Assembly: GCA_029821755.1 (NCBI GenBank)
Contig: JALGSV010000031.1
Span: 1-41,087 of the forward strand
DNA: 41,087 nucleotides
DNA from: Candidatus Zipacnadum vermilionense
GTDB lineage: Bacteria > Armatimonadota > Zipacnadia > Zipacnadales > Zipacnadaceae
Direction: 5' to 3'
Of this stretch, positions 33,187-39,773 are shown in pieces. Position 1 is the first letter of the stretch. Every line of letters starts with the position of its first letter. Below the pieces are notes generated by a model. It made no database searches, was not told the DNA's origin, and saw nothing but the letters and a program-made list of their open reading frames with translations. A program made the position numbers and the translations under genes.

Positions 33187-34029
33187 ATGCGTCAGCTCTC
33201 TGCCTCACAACTCACGGCGCCCGTTCGCGCGCTCCTGCTGGAGATGGCCTTCCGTCTGCCTGAGGACGTTCGCCAGGCCCTGGCGTGCGCTCGCGGCACC
33301 GATCGCTCGCCTCGCGCGCGGGAGATCCTGGGGCTGCTCCTGGACAACGTAGCCGCGGCGGAGACTGAGAGTCTCCCCCTGTGCCAAGATACCGGCCTGG
33401 TGGTCGTCTTCGCCGAGGTGGGGGAGGAAGTCTGCCTGGAGGGCCACCTGCAGGGAGCGATCGACGAGGCGGTAGCAGCCGCCTACACCGAGGGTTACCT
33501 GCGCCCCTCGGTTCTGGCCGACCCTCTGCGCCGCAACAGCAACACCGGCGCCAACACCCCGGCCATCATCCATTTGGAGTGGGTCCCCGGGGACCAGTTG
33601 ACTCTCCACGTAGTCGCCAAGGGAGGCGGGAGTGAGAACCAGAGCGGCCTGTGGATGCTCTCGCCCAGCCACGGACGCGAGGGGATCATCAGCGCCGTAG
33701 TCGAGCGCGTCCGCCGGGCCGGGGGACAGCCTTGCCCGCCCCTCATACTGGGCCTGGGAATTGGCGGCAACTTCGAGACCGCTCCCCTCCTGGCCAAGCG
33801 CTCCCTGTTCCGCTCGCTCGGTGAGCCCTCACCCGACCCCGACGTGGCTGCGCTGGAGGCGGAAATTCTGGCGGCGGTCAACGCCACCGGCGTGGGGCCG
33901 CTAGGGATGGGCGGCGACACCACTGCCCTGGCCGTCCACGCGCTCACCGCCCCCTGCCACCTGGCCAGCCTCCCGGTCGCGCTCAACGTCCAATGCCACG
34001 CCGCTCGTCACGGTACGGTGGTGATCTAA
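33187..34029 (+). CDS. Class I fumarate hydratase/tartrate dehydratase alpha subunit
   Basis: This 280-residue protein is the alpha subunit of the two-chain, [4Fe-4S]-dependent class I hydro-lyases (FumA-type; L(+)-tartrate dehydratase TtdA). Candidate Cys ligands are in SLPLCQDTGLVVVF, GGQPCPPLILGLGIGGNFE and NVQCHAARH. GGGSENQSG is also typical. ATG at 33187 fits homologue starts, although no Shine-Dalgarno site is seen. The frame is open upstream to 32980 over the small gene but is a shadow there. The beta subunit follows after 3 bp. Fumarate hydration (TCA cycle) versus tartrate dehydration cannot be told apart by sequence. Confidence 0.92.
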   Translation: MRQLSASQLTAPVRALLLEMAFRLPEDVRQALACARGTDRSPRAREILGLLLDNVAAAETESLPLCQDTGLVVVFAEVGEEVCLEGHLQGAIDEAVAAAYTEGYLRPSVLADPLRRNSNTGANTPAIIHLEWVPGDQLTLHVVAKGGGSENQSGLWMLSPSHGREGIISAVVERVRRAGGQPCPPLILGLGIGGNFETAPLLAKRSLFRSLGEPSPDPDVAALEAEILAAVNATGVGPLGMGGDTTALAVHALTAPCHLASLPVALNVQCHAARHGTVVI

Positions 34030-34032
34030 CCC

Positions 34033-34605
34033 ATGAGCGACCCCACCGCCTCATCGGAAGCGACTCCCCTGCGCCTGGACCTGCCCTGGGACCACGAGTG
34101 TGTCGCGGCTCTCCGCGCCGGGCAGGACGTGCGGCTGTATGGGGAGATATTCACCGCTCGCGATGCCGCTCATGCTCGCCTGCTGGCGGCCCTGGAGGCG
34201 GGTGAACCGCTGCCGCTGGAACTGGAGGGCGCAACGCTCTACTACTGCGGTCCCACTCCCGGCCGTCCGCCCCGCGTGGTCGGTGCCGCGGGTCCCACCA
34301 CCAGCAGCCGCATGGATCGCTATGCTCCCGCTCTCTACCGCGCCGGCGTGCGCGCCACCCTCGGCAAGGGCGAACGGGGTCTATCCGTGCGCGAGGCCTG
34401 TTGCGAGTGCGGCGCCGTCTATCTCATCACCGTCGGTGGTGGTGGAGCGCTACTGGGCAGCCGCATCGTGGAAGCCGAGGTCATCGCCTACCCCGAGCTT
34501 GGTCCCGAGGCTATCCGCCGCCTGGTCGTCGAGGACTTCCCCGCCTGGGTCGCCTACGATGCCCATGGCGGCAGCATCTTCTCGGACGAGGAGGACCTGC
34601 CCTAG
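34033..34605 (+). CDS. Class I fumarate hydratase/tartrate dehydratase beta subunit
   Basis: This 190-residue C-terminal (beta) partner of the class I hydro-lyase has the expected length. Markers are LYGEIFTARDAAHARLL, LYYCGPTPGRPPRVVGAAGPTTSSRMD, a GKGERG stretch and VYLITVGGGGALLGSRI. ATG at 34033 is 3 bp after the alpha subunit stop, so both come from one mRNA. It ends in an acidic SDEEDLP. A hairpin follows at 34624. Confidence 0.93.
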   Translation: MSDPTASSEATPLRLDLPWDHECVAALRAGQDVRLYGEIFTARDAAHARLLAALEAGEPLPLELEGATLYYCGPTPGRPPRVVGAAGPTTSSRMDRYAPALYRAGVRATLGKGERGLSVREACCECGAVYLITVGGGGALLGSRIVEAEVIAYPELGPEAIRRLVVEDFPAWVAYDAHGGSIFSDEEDLP

Positions 34606-34623
34606 GACGGTCCGAATACAAGT

Positions 34624-34642
34624 GCCGCTCGGTACGAGCGGC
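34624..34642 (+). terminator. Hairpin after the fumarase beta gene
   Basis: This is an 8-bp perfect stem (34624-34631 with 34635-34642) with a 3-nt loop, 18 bp after the beta subunit stop. No T tract follows. It may reduce read-through into the TPR gene. Confidence 0.4.
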
Positions 34643-34715
34643 GTGAAGTATCCGGCCCCTTCCCGTCGAGCAACATGCGTCTCCGCGGGGCCGAACACGC
34701 GGCAGGCAACCAACC

Positions 34716-36056
34716 GTGTACTTCTTCCTCCCTCCCGTAGCCAACTTCGTGTACGTCCTGGGTCAGCTCGTCCTCCCCGCCGGGCGCCTCGGCCGGGCCC
34801 TCGCGCGTTTCTTTCTGACTCAGGCCCTCTTCTTCAACCCTCGGCACGACCGAGCGGTCGGCTACCTCGACTACCTGCGCGGCGTGCAGCAGATGGAGCT
34901 GGGCGACCCCGATGAGGCCCTCGTCCTGCTCCGTCGGGCCATGCGCGCCCTCCCCGGCGACCCCGCCGTGGCTCTGGATGCCGGGGTGGCCATGACTATC
35001 GCCAGCGAGCACGAGGCGGCGGCCAACACCCTCAGCCGCCTGCTCACCACCCACCCCCGCCGGATGTCCCAGGAACCGCAGCTCTGGTTTGCGCTGGCCT
35101 GGTCTTATACGCGTCTGGGGAAGTACACGCAGGCCCTGGAGACAGCGCGGCAGGCTGCCGAGGCCCGGGCTGTTTCCCCCGGCCTGCGGCTCAGCGTCGC
35201 CCTGGCCCGTCTGGGCGGCGGCGCGGGCTTGGAGACGGAGGTCATCCAGGCGGTGCTCCGCCGCCATCCGCGTCTGCTCCCCAACGTCCTGGAGTTCCTC
35301 GAGCACCTAGCCGAGTCCGGCAAGGCCACCGCGGCTGAATCGCTCCTGGCGGCACTGCCCGAGAGCCTGCGTCCTCGCGGCCTGCGGCTGATCGTCCTGT
35401 CCTCCCTCAACCGCGACTCCCTTGCCGCGGCGCGCTGGGGGCTGGATCATCTGCTAGCTGTGGCAGGCCGCGGGCCGCAGGTGCTGCTGCTGGAATCGCG
35501 GCTGCGGTTGCACGAGGGGAATCCGAGGGCGGCGATCAAGACCGCACAGGAGGCTCTGGCTCAGGCGCGGGGTCCGGAGACTGAGGCTCCCGCGGAGGAG
35601 CGACTGGGGGAGGCGCTGTTGGTGAGCGGTAGGGAAGAGGAGGCCTATGGGCACTTCGCGCAGGCGTTGAGTCTGGGGAGTCGGTCGGCGCTGGCCGGGG
35701 GAGTGGTGGCCCAGAGGCTGCTCGCCCAAGGCAAAGTGCAGGATGCCCAGAGCGTTTTCCTGATGACGCGTCAGGGCACTGACCTCGGGGTAGCCTACGC
35801 CCACGCCGCGACGGCTCTGATCCTGCTGGAGACCGGGCATCTCTCCGAGGCGGTCTCCCTCGCCGAACAAGCCTGGGAGGCCTCCCGCACCCTCCCCGCT
35901 TGGGCGGCCCAACCTCCGGTAACGCGCGCCCTGAACGCGGTGGTCACCAGTGCGGCGCAGCAAGCCTTGGCCCAAGCCCGCGAGGCCAACGACGAACACC
36001 TCACCAAGCGTGCCCAACGCCTTCTTCGCCGCCTAACCGCCACTCCCGGCGAGTAG
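34716..36056 (+). CDS. TPR-repeat protein, membrane-anchored
   Basis: This 446-residue protein has an N-terminal hydrophobic segment (YFFLPPVANFVYVLGQLVL) and then tandem tetratricopeptide repeats: helix pairs such as GDPDEALVLLRRAMRALPGD, KYTQALETARQAAE, NPRAAIKTAQEALAQ and HLSEAVSLAEQAWEA. TPRs bind other proteins, so it is probably an assembly or scaffold factor; the partner is unknown. The start chosen is GTG at 34716, 110 bp after the fumarase beta gene. The ribosome site is weak (GGCAGG). It is followed by tRNA-Ser on the other strand. Confidence 0.82.
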   Translation: MYFFLPPVANFVYVLGQLVLPAGRLGRALARFFLTQALFFNPRHDRAVGYLDYLRGVQQMELGDPDEALVLLRRAMRALPGDPAVALDAGVAMTIASEHEAAANTLSRLLTTHPRRMSQEPQLWFALAWSYTRLGKYTQALETARQAAEARAVSPGLRLSVALARLGGGAGLETEVIQAVLRRHPRLLPNVLEFLEHLAESGKATAAESLLAALPESLRPRGLRLIVLSSLNRDSLAAARWGLDHLLAVAGRGPQVLLLESRLRLHEGNPRAAIKTAQEALAQARGPETEAPAEERLGEALLVSGREEEAYGHFAQALSLGSRSALAGGVVAQRLLAQGKVQDAQSVFLMTRQGTDLGVAYAHAATALILLETGHLSEAVSLAEQAWEASRTLPAWAAQPPVTRALNAVVTSAAQQALAQAREANDEHLTKRAQRLLRRLTATPGE

Positions 36057-36100
36057 TTCCTGCCCCTGCAGTTGTGCCTGCCTTTGTGCCTGTAGTGTCC

Positions 36101-36188
36101 TGGCGGAGGGGGTGGGATTCGAACCCACGGCGCCTTGCAGCGCAACGGTTTTCAAGACCGTCGCCTTAGACCACTCGGCCACCCCTCC
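36101..36188 (-). tRNA. tRNA-Ser(UGA)
   Basis: Read on the minus strand: acceptor stem GGAGGGG (36188-36182) pairs with CCCCTCC (36111-36105), discriminator G and encoded CCA (36103-36101). The D arm (GCCGAGTGGTCTAAGGC), anticodon stem ACGGT/ACCGT with loop CTTGAAA (anticodon TGA), long variable arm (a class II feature of serine tRNA) and T arm GTGGGTTCGAATCCCAC are all intact. A promoter lies just upstream. Confidence 0.96.
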
Positions 36189-36198
36189 GCGCAAGAGA

Positions 36199-36228
36199 AG
36201 TATAGCCGGGGCACGGGACCCAATGCAA
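36199..36228 (-). promoter_or_regulatory. Sigma70-type promoter of tRNA-Ser
   Basis: On the minus strand, TTGCAT (36228-36223), an 18-bp spacer and TATACT (36204-36199) lie 10 bp before the 5' end of the tRNA. The geometry puts the start about 4 nt before it. Confidence 0.6.
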
Positions 36229-36392
36229 GTGAGGAGTAGCGGGCCGGGAACCGCCTCTCGTCTCGAACGTTGCGCCCTCCCCTCCCCCCACTCGCCACTC
36301 CCCAGCCGCGTGTGCGTCTCGCGCGCACGAAGGAATCACCCGCCTCACCGCGAATACTCCTTCGTCACCGCCCAACTTACGGAGGTCTAACC

Positions 36393-37424
36393 ATGAACAG
36401 AACCCTCGTCACCGGCGCCGCTGGACAGGTCGGCTGCCGCGTCGTTCGCCAACTGCTGCAGAAAGGCTATGAGGTCAAGGGCTTGATCCTGCCCAACGAC
36501 CCAGTCGCGCACCGCTTGTCCGGACTACAGATCGAGGTCCTGGAGGGCGATTTGCTCGACCCCTCCGTGGCCGAGGCGGCCGTGGCGGGCGTGGATGGCG
36601 TAGTTCACACCGCCAACCTCGTCTCCCCGCTGGAGGGCATGGACGACGCCGCCTGGTTTGACAACAACGTCCGCACCACCTTCAACATCGTGCGCGCCGC
36701 GGGCGACCGGGCTGACGACCTGGAGCGCTTCGTCTCCTTCAGCTCCTCCGGCGTCTACCCCAACGACTCGCACCAGGTCGCCTGTGCTTACCATCCCGTG
36801 GACGAGCTGCACCCCCAGCACCCCGAGCCTATCTACACGTTGAGCAAGTGGATCGGCGAGGACATCGTGCGTGCCTACGAGGCCTCCACCGGTCTGCGTG
36901 TATCGATCATCCGCCCCTCCGGCATCATGTCCGGCGCCGATGTCCTCAGCCGCTGGACCGCCGGTTTCGTCGCGACCGTGCTGGAGATCGGCATGAAAGC
37001 GCCGCAGGGCGAGATGTACCTGGCCGGCGGCGGCGAGCCTTGGGATGACCTGCTGGCGCTCGCGACCGGCCCCGACCAGCCCTGCGCGGTGACCGACACT
37101 CAGGGCCGCCCCTGGGCCTACCAGCCGGTGGATGCCCGGGACGTCGCCCGCGGCGCCATCTGCGCTCTGGAGCACCCCGCCGCTCTCGGCGAGGCCTTCA
37201 ACATTGCCTCCCCCGAGTCCATCACCTACCCCCTGGCCGCCCAGGTCCTGGCCGAGGCCACCGGCCAGGAGGTGCTCGAATGGCAGGCCCCGGTCCGCTG
37301 GCTCTATGACCTGGACATCACCAAGGCCAAGGCCTGGATCGGCTACAATCCCGAGTGGGGTGTTCGTGAGATGATCGCCGACGCCCTGGCCTTCCAGGCC
37401 GGCGAGACCGACGGGATGGAGTAG
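36393..37424 (+). CDS. NAD(P)-dependent epimerase/dehydratase, extended SDR (copy 1)
   Basis: This 343-residue extended short-chain dehydrogenase has the nucleotide-binding motif intact (VTGAAGQVG: Gly8, Gly11, Gly14), a Ser in FVSFSSSGVYPND and the catalytic Tyr148-x3-Lys152 in IYTLSKWIGED. It probably uses NAD to oxidise or epimerise a nucleotide sugar or related substrate; the substrate is unknown. ATG at 36393 has GGAGG 7 nt upstream; the frame extends upstream only as noise. It is followed after 70 bp by a paralogue (about half identical by eye, sharing S-R-W-T-A-G-F, W-x-Y-Q-P-V-D and Y-D-L-D segments). Confidence 0.9.
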   Translation: MNRTLVTGAAGQVGCRVVRQLLQKGYEVKGLILPNDPVAHRLSGLQIEVLEGDLLDPSVAEAAVAGVDGVVHTANLVSPLEGMDDAAWFDNNVRTTFNIVRAAGDRADDLERFVSFSSSGVYPNDSHQVACAYHPVDELHPQHPEPIYTLSKWIGEDIVRAYEASTGLRVSIIRPSGIMSGADVLSRWTAGFVATVLEIGMKAPQGEMYLAGGGEPWDDLLALATGPDQPCAVTDTQGRPWAYQPVDARDVARGAICALEHPAALGEAFNIASPESITYPLAAQVLAEATGQEVLEWQAPVRWLYDLDITKAKAWIGYNPEWGVREMIADALAFQAGETDGME

Positions 37425-37494
37425 GGGGAGTGGCACGTGGGAGGTGGGGAGGGTGGCGTTTGTGTCCCATGCGCAGCAACCGAGGAGAAAGACC

Positions 37495-38514
37495 ATGAAC
37501 CGCATTCTAGTTACAGGCGCAGAATCCCCCGCCGGGGGTGAGTTAGCCCGGCTACTGCTGGAGGCCGGCTACCAGGTGCGCGCCCTCTTCGCCCCTGGGA
37601 CCTCGCTGGCAAGCTGGACCTCCAGCGGCGCCGAGCTGGTCCAGGGCACGCTGGACGACGCGGCTCTGGCCGAGGAGACGGTCGAGGGCACCGACGCGGT
37701 GGTCCACATGTACGTGCGCATGGAGGCCCCTGCAGGGGTAAGCGACTCGGAGAACCTCCGGCACAATCTGCTCTGCACGCTCAACGCCGCCCGCTTCGCC
37801 GCCCAGGCCGGCAAACGCATAGAACGCTTCGTCTGCGGCTCCTCGTCGAGCGTCTATCCCAACGACACCCACGTCATCCGGGCGCTCTATCAGCCGATGG
37901 ACGAGAACCATCCCCTGCGCCCGCTGGACGCCTACTCCCTGGCACGACTCGGCGGAGAGCGTATCGCTCAGGCCTACTGGCAGGGCCAGGGTCTCCCTAT
38001 CAGCATCATCCGCGAGTCGGGGGTGCTGTCGGGGAAGGACGTGCTGAGCCGCTGGACCGCCGGTTTCGCCGCCGTGGTCTTGGAGATCGGCCAAGACCAC
38101 TCGGAGAGCGCGCTATGGGCCCCGGACGGCCGCGCGGCTGTCGCCGAGCTACGCGAGTTGACCGCCGCCGCTCCGGACCAGCCGTGCGCCGTTAGCGACC
38201 GCGACGGTCGCCCCTGGCTGTACCAGCCGGTGGACTACCGGGACCTCGCCGCCGGTTTCCTCTGCGCCCTCACTCACCCGCAGGCGGTCGGGAAGGCCTA
38301 CAACATCGCCTGCGCCCAGCCCATCTCCTTCCCCCGCGCCGCCGCTCTGCTCGCCGAGGCCCTGGGGAAGGAAGTGCTGGAATGGAAGGCGCCCACTCGC
38401 TGGGTCTACGACCTCGACTGCACGAAGGCGAGGGTGGAGATAGGCTACAAGCCCAGGTGGACGATCGAGAGGATGATCGAGGAAGCCGCAGGAAAACAGG
38501 GACCGGGTCTCTGA
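37495..38514 (+). CDS. NAD-epimerase paralogue with altered motifs (copy 2)
   Basis: This 339-residue paralogue of the gene before it starts at ATG 37495, with GAGGAG 8 nt upstream. The nucleotide loop reads VTGAESPAGG: the middle Gly is replaced by Ser11. The catalytic lysine is replaced (Tyr147-x3-Arg151 in AYSLARLGGE). The Ser region (CGSSSSVYPND) is kept. The rest aligns with copy 1 throughout, for example VLSRWTAGFAAVVLEIG and YQPVDYRDLAAGF. It may be a regulatory or structural partner of copy 1, may bind a different cofactor, or may retain weak activity. Those are inferences. Confidence 0.88.
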   Translation: MNRILVTGAESPAGGELARLLLEAGYQVRALFAPGTSLASWTSSGAELVQGTLDDAALAEETVEGTDAVVHMYVRMEAPAGVSDSENLRHNLLCTLNAARFAAQAGKRIERFVCGSSSSVYPNDTHVIRALYQPMDENHPLRPLDAYSLARLGGERIAQAYWQGQGLPISIIRESGVLSGKDVLSRWTAGFAAVVLEIGQDHSESALWAPDGRAAVAELRELTAAAPDQPCAVSDRDGRPWLYQPVDYRDLAAGFLCALTHPQAVGKAYNIACAQPISFPRAAALLAEALGKEVLEWKAPTRWVYDLDCTKARVEIGYKPRWTIERMIEEAAGKQGPGL

Positions 38515-38521
38515 GAAAGCG

Positions 38522-38576
38522 AGGGACGGACATGTTCCCCGCACGCGGAAGACTTGCGGAAAGCGTGCTCGTCCCT
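38522..38576. terminator. Interrupted inverted repeat between convergent genes
   Basis: Outer arms agggacg (38522-38528) and cgtccct (38570-38576) enclose inner arms gcacgc (38541-38546) and gcgtgc (38563-38568). It fills the 68-bp gap between the epimerase paralogue and the beta-propeller gene. It could act as a two-way terminator; the outer arms resemble the ggggac palindromes elsewhere. Confidence 0.4.
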
Positions 38577-38582
38577 GTATTT

Positions 38583-39773
38583 CTACCTCCAGTTATACAA
38601 TCCCAGCAATGCCGCCGGCACGTACCCCGGCGTCACTCCGCACAGCCAGCCGTGCTCCGGGTCCAGCCAGTACATGGCGTTGATGCGTTTCCAGCCCCTC
38701 TCCACGGTGACCCAGTGCCGCCCGCTGTCGTGGGTGTACAGCACCGCGCAGTCGTCCACCGGCACGCTCCCCTCCCAGCGCACCCCCGCGCTGACCCAGC
38801 CTCGACCGTCCTGGAAGAACTGCAGGCCCGTTAGGCTCTGCTGTGGGTTCAGGGGCGTTGCCACCTCCTGCCAGCTCTCTCCGCCATCGGTGGTGTGCAG
38901 CAACCGCCCTCCGGCCGCCCAGCCCTCCTGCGGTGTCAGGAACTGGCAGTACCACAGCGACGGCAGGTCCTGTTCCGCCACCAGCCGCTGCCAGGTGTTC
39001 CCACCATCGGTGCTTCGGGCGATGAAGCCCTTCGCGCGATAGCCCCCCACGTCCCCTACCGCAAAGTACAGGTTGGGCGTGGCGGCGTAGACATCACGGA
39101 GACCTACCCAGCCGGGAATGCCCAGATCCACCGGTTCCCAGCTCTCCCCGCCGTTTCGCGTGACGAAGGCCCGGTCATGGTACATCGCCCACAGTTCCTG
39201 CCCGCCGGTGACCTCCAGGTGGATCGCCCCGGAGATCTTCCCATGCAACGCCTCCGTCCAGGTCTCGCCCCCGTCGGTCGAGTGCATCAGCCGCGAGCGG
39301 TCCAGCCCGCCGGGGTGGATTTGCCCCAGCGCCCAGATATCGCTCTCTGACCGCATGCGCACCGCGTACCAGTTACGCCCCGTGGTCTTCCCGTCGTCGG
39401 CCACCACGTCGAACAGCGGCAGCTTCCGCCAGGTCAAGCCCCCGTCGTCGGTCCGGTACATCCCGTCGTGGCCGATGATCACGCCGGTTAGGTAGTTGAT
39501 GAAGTGGACATCGTTCTGGCTGCCCCCCAGCGAGCCCATGCCGCTGGCGCTGGTGGCGGGGTTGAGGAAGGTGAAGTTTCCGGGCTGCGTTCGTGGGGTG
39601 AGCGGGATGTACAGGAGCGACGCGGCGAGCAGGTACGCTCCCACCGGGGACAGGCCCCAGCCTCGTCTGCAAGGCTGGGGCCTGTCCCCGCCGTTCGCTG
39701 GATTGGCGCACGACAGGGAGAGGCAGTTCCTCGCAGACGGAGAAACCCCAGTCTCCCGGGAGGCCCTACTCAA
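38583..39773 (-). CDS. YCF48/BNR-repeat beta-propeller protein
   Basis: This up to 396-residue protein is made of repeated DGG-x-T-W or DGG-E-S-W turns (TDDGGLTW, STDGGETW, TRNGGESW, STDGGNTW, TTDGGESW), as in YCF48/Hcf136 or BNR-type propellers. A hydrophobic segment (VGAYLLAASLLYIPL) lies at residues 43-57 of the longest reading, so it is probably exported. The longest start is TTG 39773, which overlaps the upstream gene's stop and has a GGGGGGTGA stretch before it. That leader is read through a 19-bp hairpin (39645-39690). GTG at 39644 just after the hairpin is an alternative start giving about 353 residues. Function unknown. Confidence 0.75.
   Translation of the reverse strand: MSRASRETGVSPSARNCLSLSCANPANGGDRPQPCRRGWGLSPVGAYLLAASLLYIPLTPRTQPGNFTFLNPATSASGMGSLGGSQNDVHFINYLTGVIIGHDGMYRTDDGGLTWRKLPLFDVVADDGKTTGRNWYAVRMRSESDIWALGQIHPGGLDRSRLMHSTDGGETWTEALHGKISGAIHLEVTGGQELWAMYHDRAFVTRNGGESWEPVDLGIPGWVGLRDVYAATPNLYFAVGDVGGYRAKGFIARSTDGGNTWQRLVAEQDLPSLWYCQFLTPQEGWAAGGRLLHTTDGGESWQEVATPLNPQQSLTGLQFFQDGRGWVSAGVRWEGSVPVDDCAVLYTHDSGRHWVTVERGWKRINAMYWLDPEHGWLCGVTPGYVPAALLGLYNWR
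39645..39690. repeat. 19-bp perfect palindrome inside the propeller reading frame
   Basis: Arms at 39645-39663 and 39672-39690 are exact reverse complements, with an 8-nt loop. The repeat lies in frame in the longest reading of the propeller gene (codons for GDRPQPCRRGWGLSP), directly before the alternative GTG start at 39644. It resembles a REP-type dispersed palindrome. Shorter relatives with ggggac/gtcccc or acaggc/gcctgt arms lie at 5867-5893, 14761-14778 and 38522-38576. Confidence 0.75.

Noticed and set aside
36525-37505. A 326-codon minus-strand open frame over the first epimerase gene
   Set aside because: Its Gly/Ala/Val-rich product mirrors the epimerase coding strand. No ribosome site.
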